Of a stretch of 64,000 bases of DNA, positions 51,714-59,957 are shown in pieces. The notes under the pieces are model-generated. The model saw nothing but the letters and a program-made list of their open reading frames with translations, searched no databases and was not told where the DNA came from. How positions within the stretch are numbered: position 1 is the first letter of the stretch; every line of letters begins with the position of its first letter. The stretch comes from Flavobacteriales bacterium (GTDB lineage: Bacteria > Bacteroidota > Bacteroidia > NS11-12g > UBA9320). The stretch spans positions 1-64,000 of the forward strand of contig JACJZW010000004.1 in assembly GCA_020635355.1 (NCBI GenBank). The letters run 5' to 3'. A program made the translations under genes and the position numbers.

Positions 51714-53392
51714 AACATCTCGTATCCGGAATTCTGATTTTGATGGCAGCCGCCGCATCGGCACAACGCCCCAACCAACTTTGTAGTCGATCACAATTCA
51801 ACTTTGGAACGGAGTTTCGCCCGGTGAAGGCCTCTGAAACCTTGTATTTTCAAGCGTTTGAAGCGGGTTCCGGGTGGCAGTTGTATCAGATTTCGGAAGA
51901 GGGATTCTCCCGTATTTCCCAATTTTCTTCGGAATACGGAAGCAAGAAAAATCTGGAAACCGCCTGTGGTGGCGGGATGATCAACCGCATGGTGAACTTC
52001 AATAATACCGTGGTGTTTCACGTATCGGGCAAAGGCCAGAAAAATGGTATTTACCGGGTGGAAGATGGTCGGGTAGTGAAGATTGTTTCCGGGATTGATC
52101 AATGCTCACCCATGGTGGAGCACAACGGCATTCTACACGTCGAAGGTTATGGGACCACATCGTCCGGAAGCCGATGGAAACGAGCGATAAAAATCAACAC
52201 CAGTTGGTCTGTTGAGCGATCAAGGGAAATCAGCCATACTTATTCCATCGCCACGGAAGCGGCTCCATTGGGCGGTTCGATTTACGGAACGGTAAGCGGA
52301 CAAATTGCCATTTGGAGTGAAACCGGTTTTGTGCCCGGGCACCATGAATTACACAACGTTCAGGGGTTATTCACGTTTCAAAACCGGTTGTATTTCCATG
52401 CCAACCGCGCAGGTGCCGGGATGCGCCAATACAGTATTGGAGCCGAGGGTGATATCCACGAGCACGGAGCCATTTATCCGGGCATGAATATGATCAATGT
52501 GCATCCTCCGCTGGTGTTGGAAGACAAGGTCTATTTTGTGGCTGATCCGGATCAAAAAGGATTACGCCTCTATCAATTGGATCACGAAGAAGTACATGAA
52601 CTGGTTATTCTGGCGGCTAAATCAGGCTATCGGGATTTTCAGGGAATGGATGTATACAAGGATCAATTGTTCATGTCGGTAAGCGGTGTGAAAGGTCCCA
52701 TCTACGATCTGTATCAATACGATGGTCGCACCTTCACGGAACGCAATCCGGACTATGTCCAAAATGTGCGGGGTGTGGCGGTATTGAACGGTGAGCTGAT
52801 CTACCTGGCTACTGAGCTGGGAGGTGAAGCGTTGTATCGGTCAACGCCTGTTTTGCCACCAGCTGTGGAAGACGATACCTTCTCCATCTACGATTTTTGG
52901 TACAATGGCGATTTGGTTGGAAAGGTGCAAGCCTCCGATCCATCCGGAAGAATCCGGTATCACATCGTTTCGGGGGATGAAAAAGGTGTGTTTGAAGTAG
53001 ATTATTTTAACGGGGAGTTGCGGGTAGCCGATTTCAACGGAATTCGTCATCATGCCAACAAAGGCTATGATTTGGTGGTGAAATGTGAGAACAGAAGCGG
53101 CGCGTTTAGCGAGGCCAATGTGCATGTGACCATCAAAAAGGGTCAGAAGATGGATCTGCAAAACCTGCACGAAACCCTGATGTTCTTCCCGGATTTTTCC
53201 AAGAAGAGTACCTTAACAACCAGAACCCTGCCCGAAGGTCAGAAGGTGATGGTATTTGATGCTGATTTTAATATGGTGGATGAGCTTACAGTAAAGAATC
53301 GCGCAATTGTGATTGGTAAGTATCGTCCCGGTATATACCTGTTGAACGTTAAAAACGAACGTAACCTTTATCAAAAAATAGAGCTTAACTGA
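51710..53392 (+). CDS. Secreted protein with cadherin-like segment and probable T9SS sorting end
   Basis: 560 residues from the ATG at 51710, which overlaps the anmK stop (ATGA); an in-frame upstream ATG is inside anmK. Signal peptide ends AAASAQ. Residues about 25-390 are ELWxT/hyalin-like repeats (SETLYFQAFEAGSGWQLYQI, GLRLYQLDHEEVHELVILAAKSGYRDFQ, given in outline). A cadherin-like segment is near 400-475 (VGKVQASDPSGRIRYHIVSGD, given in outline). The last 80 residues (KVMVFDADFNMVDELTV, YRPGIYLLNVKNERN) resemble a type A sorting domain but lack the usual N-P motif (here FFPDFSKKST). Its stop overlaps the next start by one base. Confidence 0.82.
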   Translation: MKHLVSGILILMAAAASAQRPNQLCSRSQFNFGTEFRPVKASETLYFQAFEAGSGWQLYQISEEGFSRISQFSSEYGSKKNLETACGGGMINRMVNFNNTVVFHVSGKGQKNGIYRVEDGRVVKIVSGIDQCSPMVEHNGILHVEGYGTTSSGSRWKRAIKINTSWSVERSREISHTYSIATEAAPLGGSIYGTVSGQIAIWSETGFVPGHHELHNVQGLFTFQNRLYFHANRAGAGMRQYSIGAEGDIHEHGAIYPGMNMINVHPPLVLEDKVYFVADPDQKGLRLYQLDHEEVHELVILAAKSGYRDFQGMDVYKDQLFMSVSGVKGPIYDLYQYDGRTFTERNPDYVQNVRGVAVLNGELIYLATELGGEALYRSTPVLPPAVEDDTFSIYDFWYNGDLVGKVQASDPSGRIRYHIVSGDEKGVFEVDYFNGELRVADFNGIRHHANKGYDLVVKCENRSGAFSEANVHVTIKKGQKMDLQNLHETLMFFPDFSKKSTLTTRTLPEGQKVMVFDADFNMVDELTVKNRAIVIGKYRPGIYLLNVKNERNLYQKIELN

Positions 53393-54645
53393 TGGAAGAT
53401 CTCTTAAAGAAATTCGAAGAAAAACGTCCGGAAATCATTTTTGAATGGAATGATTCAGAAACCGATGCACGGGGATGGTTGGTCATTAATACCTTGAAAA
53501 ACGGATCGGCCGGTGGCGGAACCCGTATGCGAAAGGGACTGAATATGCGCGAGGTTGAATCCCTCGCCAAGACCATGGAAATCAAGTTTTCCGTATCTGG
53601 ACCTCCCATTGGTGGAGCCAAATCCGGTATCGATTTCGATCCGAAGGATCCGCGAAAGAGAGAAGTGCTTCGTCGATGGTATCGCGCTGTAGCGCCACTG
53701 CTAAAAATGTACTACGGTACCGGTGGCGACATGAATGTTGACCAAAACAATGAAGTGATTCCAATTGCAGCAGAGTTTGGCATCCTCCATCCTCAGGAAG
53801 GAACGGTGAATGGTCACTTGAAAGATTACACTCCGGAAGAGAAGTTGCAGGCCATTAGCCGACTCCAAACCGGGGTAACACTTAAAATGGAAGATCCTCG
53901 ATTCACACCGGACGTTAGTCGCGGTTATACCATCGGTGATATGATAACCGGTTGGGGTGTAGCCGAGGCCATACGCCATTTCTATGGAATCTGGGGCGGC
54001 ACCATGAATCACAAACGCGCCATCATTCAAGGTTGGGGTAATGTGGCTGCTGCGGCAGCCTTCTACCTGGCGAAGAATGGGGTGGCAGTCATTGGTATCA
54101 TCGATCGGGAAGGCGGATTGATCAATGAGAATGGCTTTACCATTGATGAAATTACTGAACTGTTCCTCAACCGGAACGGCAACCAATTGCATGCTCCAAA
54201 CATGCTCTCGTTTGAGGAAACCAATCAACGAATCTGGAAACTGGGAGCAGAGATTTTTGTTCCAGGTGCCGGATCAAGACTGGTCACCAATGATCAGGTT
54301 CAGGACATGATTGATGGTGGAATGGAAGTGGTAAGCTGCGGAGCGAATGTTCCGTTTGCCGATGAAGAAATCTTCATGGGTCCGATCTCCCGCTTCGCCG
54401 ATGAGAATATGGCGGTAATCCCTGATTTCATTGCCAACTGCGGAATGGCACGGGTGTTTGCCTACCTCATGCAACGCGATGCCGTGGTGAAAGACGTCGA
54501 TATTTTGATGGATGCTTCGTCGTTAATCGAACGAGCCATGATGCGCGTCCATCAATTCAATATCAAGCCAACAAATATCAGCAAGAAGGCGTTGGAACTT
54601 AGCTTGATGAACGTTCTGAAAGGAGAAGTCGGAACGCCATCCTGA
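53392..54645 (+). CDS. Glu/Leu/Phe/Val dehydrogenase
   Basis: 417 residues. Oxidative deamination of an amino acid, most likely glutamate or leucine, with NAD(P). The dimerisation domain has the lysines in GGGTRMRKGLNMREVESLAKTM and GPPIGGAKSGIDFDP with the catalytic Lys, then YGTGGDMNVDQNNE. The NAD domain shows AIIQGWGNVAAAAAFYL near 205 and VPGAGSRLV near 300. Length and motifs fit a full-length enzyme. Third gene of the anmK operon, overlapping its upstream partner by one base. Confidence 0.95.
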   Translation: MEDLLKKFEEKRPEIIFEWNDSETDARGWLVINTLKNGSAGGGTRMRKGLNMREVESLAKTMEIKFSVSGPPIGGAKSGIDFDPKDPRKREVLRRWYRAVAPLLKMYYGTGGDMNVDQNNEVIPIAAEFGILHPQEGTVNGHLKDYTPEEKLQAISRLQTGVTLKMEDPRFTPDVSRGYTIGDMITGWGVAEAIRHFYGIWGGTMNHKRAIIQGWGNVAAAAAFYLAKNGVAVIGIIDREGGLINENGFTIDEITELFLNRNGNQLHAPNMLSFEETNQRIWKLGAEIFVPGAGSRLVTNDQVQDMIDGGMEVVSCGANVPFADEEIFMGPISRFADENMAVIPDFIANCGMARVFAYLMQRDAVVKDVDILMDASSLIERAMMRVHQFNIKPTNISKKALELSLMNVLKGEVGTPS

Positions 54646-54661
54646 TCCGGATTTCCGCATC

Positions 54662-56137
54662 TTGACGAAACGCAGTACATACGAACCGATTATTTACGCC
54701 ATGCTCATCCTCTTTGGAGGAGCTGTTGGCTATTTGTGGTCGATGATGTCGGCTGGCGGACCGGTTGGTCAGCAGTCTCGCATCGAGCAGATCACCAATC
54801 TGTTGCAGCATCAATACGTCGATTCCCTGGATCCCGATGAGGTGGAAGAGACTGCCATTCGAAAGTACCTGGCCACGTTTGACCCCCATTCCGTATTCAT
54901 ACCGTATCGGTATGTTGATCTGGCCAACCAGGATTTGAAGGGTGGATTTGAAGGAATCGGGATTGAGTTCTTTATGTTGGGCGATACGCCTTATGTGGTT
55001 CGTGTGATTGAAGACGGGCCGGCATTTAAGGCCGGCGTAAAACCCGGAGACCGTTTATTGGTGGCCGATACCACGAGTTTAATTGGTATGGATAATACCG
55101 ATATCGTCCAGCACCTGAAGGGTAATGGAGGAGAGGGAGTTAGTCTGCAGGTATACCGCATTGGTTTTGACGAACGAAAGCAGTTCGAGGTGATCCGTGG
55201 ATCCATTGCACAGCCCAGTGTGTACTCCTTTATGGTGGATCAGAACACGGCCTACTTCACCATTTTACATTTTGCTGAGCCCACACATACCGAATTTACC
55301 ACCCAACTAGCAGCCTTAAAACGGAAAGGGGACTTCAATAATATCATCCTGGATTTGCGAAACAATCCCGGAGGATACCTGAAAACAGCCATTGATTTGT
55401 TGGACGAATTTGTGGACGGGACGGATGTGTTGGCGTATACCCGAGGTGCCAATGCCGAGTCCAAGACCTTTAAGGCCACGCCGGGCGGATTATGTTCGAA
55501 GTTGAAATTGATCTGTTTGGTTAATGAACATTCGGCTTCGGCGAGTGAAATCTTCTCAGGTGCCATTCAGGATTTGGATCGGGGTCTGGTGATGGGACAT
55601 CAAACCTTTGGAAAAGGGTTGGTTCAGGAAACCTTTCAGTTACAGGATAAATCGCAGGTACGACTTACGGTGTCCCGTTATTACATTCCATCTGGACGAT
55701 GCATTCAAAAACCGTATGACGAAGAAGGATATTTGACATCCGATTCCGGCAGCATGGCAAAGGGCAATGAGTACAAAACCAAGGGAGGTCGTACGGTAGT
55801 TTCAGACGGCGGCATTCAGCCCGATATCGTTTTGGAATCAACGTCCGGTTTGAGAGAACACTCGGCGGAATTAGCCGTTGACGTACTGGATGAATTGAAC
55901 ATTAAGAATCTTGTTCAACCCGACGCACCCTGGAATGAGTGGTGGCATTATCGTAAAGTGGTGGATGTCATTCATCGCCGGGCTATGAACGATACCCTAC
56001 AACGAAACCTTCAAGCCCGTTTGTGCTACCAACTATATGGGCCAAAGGCCGAGCTGGAAGTTCAGGTGAGCTATGATCCCTGGATCAAGCAGGCTCAGGC
56101 ACAGTTTGGAAGCCATTCTATTTTACTCAATCCCTAA
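54662..56137 (+). CDS. S41 family C-terminal processing peptidase
   Basis: 491 residues starting at TTG (no ATG gives the N-terminus). One N-terminal hydrophobic segment (about 9-28) acts as signal anchor. A PDZ domain covers about 95-170 (GGFEGIGIEFFMLGD, VIEDGPAFKAGVKPGDRL). The protease core has LDLRNNPGGYL near 231, the serine region NEHSASASEIFSG (289-301) and the general-base Lys318 in TFGKGLVQE. CtpA-type proteases trim or degrade periplasmic proteins. Last gene of the operon, 16 bases after the dehydrogenase. A small lipoprotein gene on the other strand overlaps its end by 15 bases. Confidence 0.95.
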   Translation: MTKRSTYEPIIYAMLILFGGAVGYLWSMMSAGGPVGQQSRIEQITNLLQHQYVDSLDPDEVEETAIRKYLATFDPHSVFIPYRYVDLANQDLKGGFEGIGIEFFMLGDTPYVVRVIEDGPAFKAGVKPGDRLLVADTTSLIGMDNTDIVQHLKGNGGEGVSLQVYRIGFDERKQFEVIRGSIAQPSVYSFMVDQNTAYFTILHFAEPTHTEFTTQLAALKRKGDFNNIILDLRNNPGGYLKTAIDLLDEFVDGTDVLAYTRGANAESKTFKATPGGLCSKLKLICLVNEHSASASEIFSGAIQDLDRGLVMGHQTFGKGLVQETFQLQDKSQVRLTVSRYYIPSGRCIQKPYDEEGYLTSDSGSMAKGNEYKTKGGRTVVSDGGIQPDIVLESTSGLREHSAELAVDVLDELNIKNLVQPDAPWNEWWHYRKVVDVIHRRAMNDTLQRNLQARLCYQLYGPKAELEVQVSYDPWIKQAQAQFGSHSILLNP

Positions 56138-56278
56138 GGCTTTTTTAGCGGAATCGGCTCGTTCCTGATCTGTTTTTACCATGTCGTCTACTTGACTTTG
56201 TTCCGAAGAACAGGCATTAAAGGACATCATCGAGATTAGGCAGAGGAGCAAGGGGAGGAGTCGCATCATTTTTTTCAT
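56123..56278 (-). CDS. Very small lipoprotein (51 residues)
   Basis: A short gene with ATG at 56278: MKKMMRLLPLLLCLISMMSFNAC is a lipoprotein signal with lipobox FNAC, followed by a 28-residue charged tail (SSEQSQVDDMVKTDQE..., ending ALGIE). A tail this short acts as a spacer or small binding peptide. It converges with the S41 protease gene, overlapping it by 15 bases, and lies about 30 bases beyond the terminator of the neighbouring acidic lipoprotein gene. Not a recognised family. Confidence 0.68.
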   Translation of the reverse strand: MKKMMRLLPLLLCLISMMSFNACSSEQSQVDDMVKTDQERADSAKKALGIE

Positions 56279-56301
56279 ACGGCAAGATCGAAAATTTGAG
56301 C

Positions 56302-56327
56302 AAAAAAAAGGTGCTCTCGGAGCACCC
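56302..56327 (-). terminator. Rho-independent terminator of the acidic lipoprotein gene
   Basis: GGTGCTC pairs perfectly with GAGCACC around a TCG loop. On the minus strand an eight-base T run follows (56302-56309 read as A on plus). It lies about 27 bases after the stop of the minus-strand gene, a strong intrinsic terminator. Confidence 0.93.
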
Positions 56328-56353
56328 TTTTCGTATTCGTTTCGAATGACTGA

Positions 56354-56614
56354 TTACTCAGCTGGAGTTTCTTCAGTTCCTTCAGCGCCTTCGCCTTCAG
56401 CAGCAGCTTCTTCAGTAGCGGCTTCTTCAGTAGCTTCAGCTCCTTCAGCGTTCATTTCAGCTTCAGCAGCGTGCTCTTCAGCTTCCATAGCTTCAGCTTC
56501 GTTTTGACCTGCTTCTGCTTCTGCAGCTGCGTCTTCGTGGTTTTCAGTTGAGTTGTTACATGCTGCAAATGCGAACATGGAAACGATTGCGAAAAGTGCA
56601 AAAATCTTTTTCAT
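56354..56614 (-). CDS. Ala/Glu-rich low-complexity lipoprotein
   Basis: 86 residues from the ATG at 56614 (MKKIFALFAIVSMFAFAAC); the in-frame ATG at 56677 lies upstream of the promoter box. Lipobox AFAAC, then a tail of 67 residues that is almost only Ala, Glu, Gly, Thr and Asn, highly acidic, without a clear globular domain. It has a consensus promoter (TTTG-N21-TATATTTG) and a strong terminator, so it is monocistronic and probably well expressed. Similar acidic AE-rich lipoproteins are common in Flavobacteria; function unknown. Confidence 0.85.
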   Translation of the reverse strand: MKKIFALFAIVSMFAFAACNNSTENHEDAAAEAEAGQNEAEAMEAEEHAAEAEMNAEGAEATEEAATEEAAAEGEGAEGTEETPAE

Positions 56615-56653
56615 TTCTTTTTTGAATTTAAGGTACCTGTTACAATTAGGCAG

Positions 56654-56686
56654 CAAATATATCACTTTGCTTAACATGCAAGCAAA
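56654..56686 (-). promoter_or_regulatory. Promoter of the acidic lipoprotein gene
   Basis: On the minus strand TTTG (56683-56686), 21 bases of spacer, then TATATTTG (56654-56661), 39 bases before the ATG. This is a full match to the Bacteroidota housekeeping promoter and the best one in the window. Confidence 0.78.
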
Positions 56687-56692
56687 ATATTG

Positions 56693-57997
56693 TCATTTTT
56701 TTCGGAAATAAATCGTGATCGGAACACCCTTAAAATCAAAGTGTTGACGCAGTTTATTTTCTAAAAACCTTCGGTACGATTCACTGACGTATTGCGGTAA
56801 GTTACAGAAGAAGGCAAAGCCAATACGTCTCGACTTAATCTGTGTTACATACTTGATTTTGATATACTTACCCTTCTTGGATGGAGGTGGTTTTTCCTCA
56901 ATGATGGGAAGTAATACTTCGTTCAGTTGATGGGTTGGCACCCGCTTATTCATGTTCTTGTAGACATCAATAGCGGTCTCAACGGCTTTAAACACCCGCT
57001 GTTTGGTGAGAGCGGAAACAAAAATGACCGGCACATCGGTAAAGGGTGCCATGCGTTCCTGAATCTCTTCGGTGTAGTGTTTGGTGGATTTGTGATCCTT
57101 TTCAACCAGGTCCCACTTATTCACCAGAATCACGATGCCTTTTCCGTTTTTGGCGGCAAGTGAAAACAAATTCACATCCTGTGCTTCCATACCCGCGGTA
57201 GCATCCAGAACAATCAGCACCACATCGGAGCTTTCAATGGCCTTGATGCTGCGCATGACGCTGTAGAACTCAATGTTCTCCATCACCTTACTCTTCTTGC
57301 GCACACCGGCAGTATCCACCAGGGTGAATTCCATGCCGTAGGCATTGTAGTAACTGTCGATGGTATCACGTGTGGTTCCGGCAATGTCGGTTACGATGTT
57401 TCGTTCCTCGCCAAGCAATACATTACACAAGCTGCTCTTTCCAACATTTGGTCGGCCAATCAGCGAAATTCTGGGAAGATCGTGCTCCACTTCCTCTACG
57501 TCCGGTGGCAGCATAGACACCACAGCGTCCAGTAATTCACCGGTACCACTTCCGGAAATACTGGAAACCGGATACACGTGTTCAAAGCCTAAGGCGTAGA
57601 ACTGATGGTAGTCGTTCAACCGGTCGTGGTTGTCTACCTTGTTCACGGCAACCAAAATGGGCTTATCCGTTTTGCGCAGGAAGCGCGTGAAGCTCTCGTC
57701 CAGGGTGGTGATATCGGTGGTAACATCCACCATAAAGATCAAGATATCGGCCTCCGAAATGGCAATCTCAACCTGAGCGCGAATGGAGGTTTCAAAAACA
57801 TCATCCGATCCGGTTACGTATCCACCCGTATCAATGATGGTAAAGTCCCGGTTTCCCCAGTCGGACTTGCCGTAATGACGGTCACGTGTAACCCCTGACG
57901 CATCGTCAACGATGGCCTTACGCTCGCCTTGAAGGCGATTGAAGAGGGTGGACTTACCGACGTTTGGTCGGCCTACGATGGCAACAATACCCGACAT
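56693..57997 (-). CDS. der: Ribosome biogenesis GTPase Der
   Basis: 434 residues. Two tandem GTPase domains: G1 motifs GRPNVGKSTLFN (10-21) and GRPNVGKSSLCN (near 182), G3 DTGG and DTAG, and G4 NKVD and NKWD. A KH-like RNA-binding domain forms the C-terminus (KGKYIKIKYVTQIKSRRIGF in outline, ending GVPITIYFRKK). Der acts in assembly of the 50S subunit. Monocistronic, with a GACCTTTG near-match promoter box (58014-58021). Confidence 0.98.
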   Translation of the reverse strand: MSGIVAIVGRPNVGKSTLFNRLQGERKAIVDDASGVTRDRHYGKSDWGNRDFTIIDTGGYVTGSDDVFETSIRAQVEIAISEADILIFMVDVTTDITTLDESFTRFLRKTDKPILVAVNKVDNHDRLNDYHQFYALGFEHVYPVSSISGSGTGELLDAVVSMLPPDVEEVEHDLPRISLIGRPNVGKSSLCNVLLGEERNIVTDIAGTTRDTIDSYYNAYGMEFTLVDTAGVRKKSKVMENIEFYSVMRSIKAIESSDVVLIVLDATAGMEAQDVNLFSLAAKNGKGIVILVNKWDLVEKDHKSTKHYTEEIQERMAPFTDVPVIFVSALTKQRVFKAVETAIDVYKNMNKRVPTHQLNEVLLPIIEEKPPPSKKGKYIKIKYVTQIKSRRIGFAFFCNLPQYVSESYRRFLENKLRQHFDFKGVPITIYFRKK

Positions 57998-58150
57998 GCT
58001 TGTAAATAAAGGGGCAAAGGTCAGTGATTGTGGCTTAAGAACCTAACGGGATTCGTTTCAGGGGCAGACCAGTATTCAAGCTGACGTGCTCAGCCAAGGA
58101 TATGAAAATGCTTTTACATGGTAGAAGTTGACAAAGTGTATCCAAGTGAT

Positions 58151-58158
58151 TACATTTG
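58151..58158 (+). promoter_or_regulatory. Candidate -7 box of the HigBA-like pair
   Basis: TACATTTG, with TTG 20 bases upstream (58128-58130). The box includes a TTG codon at 58156 that is in frame with the toxin gene, so that codon is unlikely to be the real start. Confidence 0.62.
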
Positions 58159-58161
58159 AAG

Positions 58162-58458
58162 GTGTTTCTGGTTGAGAAAACAACGGAGTTTGACACGTGG
58201 TTTCGAAAGCTCAAAGATCGATCCGCCAAAGCCAGAATCTTATTGAGATTGCAGCGGGTTGAATCCGGAAATCTTGGAGATGTTTCATCCGTAGGCGATG
58301 GGATTGAAGAATTTCGAATTCATTACGGTCCTGGATATCGAATCTATTTCAAAAGGTATGAAGATAGACTGATATTGTTGCTCATCGGTGGTAATAAAGG
58401 GACGCAGGATAAGGACATTCGTCAAGCCAAAATGATTTGGGAGAAGTATAAAGATTAA
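58162..58458 (+). CDS. RelE/HigB-like toxin (phage Gp49-like family)
   Basis: 98 residues if the GTG at 58162 is used; a TTG two codons upstream falls inside the promoter box. It matches the Gp49/HigB-like mRNA interferase family: TTEFDTWFRKLKDRSAKARIL (outline), GNLGDVSSVGDGIEEFRIHYGPGYRIYF (outline), LLLIGGNKGTQDKDI and a C-terminal AKMIWEKY. Such toxins cleave mRNA at the ribosome. The antitoxin gene starts four bases after its stop. Toxin-first order is typical of higBA. Confidence 0.92.
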   Translation: MFLVEKTTEFDTWFRKLKDRSAKARILLRLQRVESGNLGDVSSVGDGIEEFRIHYGPGYRIYFKRYEDRLILLLIGGNKGTQDKDIRQAKMIWEKYKD

Positions 58459-58462
58459 TAAA

Positions 58463-58744
58463 GTGAAAGGTTCAAAATTTGATATAGCGGAATACCTGGA
58501 TGATGAAGAAATGATTCAGGAATACCTAAATGCCGTTTTTGAAGAAGGGGATGCTCAAGAAATAATAACAGCCTTAGGTCATGTTGCCAAAGCCATTGGT
58601 ATGTCTAAAATTGCGGAACAAACCGGGCTTAGTCGGCCCAGTTTATACAAAGCATTATCCGAAAATGCTAAACCTCAATTTGATACCATTCTCAAAGTAT
58701 TAAGAGCGATTGGAGAGAACATTAAACTGAAACCAACACTGTGA
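58463..58744 (+). CDS. HigA-like/addiction module antidote protein
   Basis: 93 residues starting at GTG. A helix-turn-helix protein of the probable addiction-module antidote family: an N-terminal FDIAEYLDDEEMIQEYLNAV, GDAQEIITALGHVAKAIGMSKIAEQTGLSRPSLYKALS (outline, recognition helix) and a C-terminal FDTILKVLRAIGENIKLKP. It should neutralise the upstream toxin and repress their promoter. Confidence 0.93.
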   Translation: MKGSKFDIAEYLDDEEMIQEYLNAVFEEGDAQEIITALGHVAKAIGMSKIAEQTGLSRPSLYKALSENAKPQFDTILKVLRAIGENIKLKPTL

Positions 58745-58809
58745 ATCACTCATCTGACACGTATTAATGGTCATGCCAGCCAAATAAGTGTACGTGTTGA
58801 GAAAGACAC

Positions 58810-59889
58810 CTAATCCGTCCAGGAATTGAGCATGTGGGTCAACACCACCTCATCCGATTTTTGCAGGTATTTATTTAATGCATTATACGAATAACAGACA
58901 CGCCCGATTTCCGAGCGATCCACATCCCGAACAATGAGGGAAATGATGAAATTGTCTTCACTGCGAAGAATCTCGGTATCATAAAAACCATTGAAGCTAA
59001 ATTCAACGATGATGGACGTATCGATGAAGGAGAAGAAGGCATCCTCATCCGACGCCTCAGGAGTGGTTATTACGAATTCCTGATCCAGGTCCGAAAAATC
59101 CGGGTCGTGTGCTTTTTTCAGTCGGGTATCCTTGTACAGTTTACCACCATTCAGGGCGTGCTTGTTGGCCAGGGCAGAAAACAATTGCAGGTTGTACGAC
59201 GCCATGATGGAATCGGATTGACGCGTGCAATGCTGAAATGGATGTGCCCCAAATAGATGATAACTCAATCCTTCGTAGGCCATGCCATCCGGGTCGAAAT
59301 CATCTTTATAGTAGGGATTGGTGAAGTCACCGTGGAGGGATCGCTGAATAAACAGCGATTGATACAACTCCACATCGGATGAGGGCATGGATTCGAGCAC
59401 CGTTTGACGGGGAACATGAAACAACGGAATGCTCCCCAACTCCACACCTGCAACAGTTAGTTCAAAGAGGGGAGCGTAGGACCAGAGGGAGTAAGAGGTG
59501 GTGAACGATTCCGGATCCGATTGAAGAGAATAGTGTAGCGACAGACCGGAAAAATCAGTTGACGGATCAAATAAGGTAACCACCGTGGTATCTATAATGT
59601 CGTAGACATCGTCTGAATACTGGATTTGAGAAACCGTTTCTAACGAGCCTCGTTCCTTTAATTCCGGAATGCTGTACACCGACGCCAACGAATCGTTCGT
59701 ATACGCTTTAATTTCTCCGGCAATGGCCTTATGGTACAGCTGCTCATTGAGTGTTTGCCAACTGGATTCAATGAATTGATAGCAGGAATCAAAGGTGATG
59801 AGGGTTTGGGCGCGAAGCCCATCGGCCAACGGCCCAAAAAGAAAAAGTGCCAACACCATCAATCGGCCCAATGCGCGTTTCATCTTCAC
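58810..59889 (-). CDS. Hypothetical secreted protein
   Basis: 359 residues. Signal peptide at 1-28 (MKRALGRLMVLALFLFGPLADGLRA; the ATG at 59883 may be the true start). The rest is a single alpha/beta globular protein with acidic surface and motifs I do not recognise (SIPELKERGSLETVSQIQY, YSYNALNKYLQKSDEV at the C-terminus). No lipobox. It is divergent from the two-component genes across 68 bases, so it may be regulated by them. Function unknown. Confidence 0.8.
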   Translation of the reverse strand: MKMKRALGRLMVLALFLFGPLADGLRAQTLITFDSCYQFIESSWQTLNEQLYHKAIAGEIKAYTNDSLASVYSIPELKERGSLETVSQIQYSDDVYDIIDTTVVTLFDPSTDFSGLSLHYSLQSDPESFTTSYSLWSYAPLFELTVAGVELGSIPLFHVPRQTVLESMPSSDVELYQSLFIQRSLHGDFTNPYYKDDFDPDGMAYEGLSYHLFGAHPFQHCTRQSDSIMASYNLQLFSALANKHALNGGKLYKDTRLKKAHDPDFSDLDQEFVITTPEASDEDAFFSFIDTSIIVEFSFNGFYDTEILRSEDNFIISLIVRDVDRSEIGRVCYSYNALNKYLQKSDEVVLTHMLNSWTD

Positions 59890-59957
59890 AATTTATACCT
59901 CATAACACCAAACTAATCGATTCCATTGTTCATTTGTATTCAAATTCTGAAGTAACC

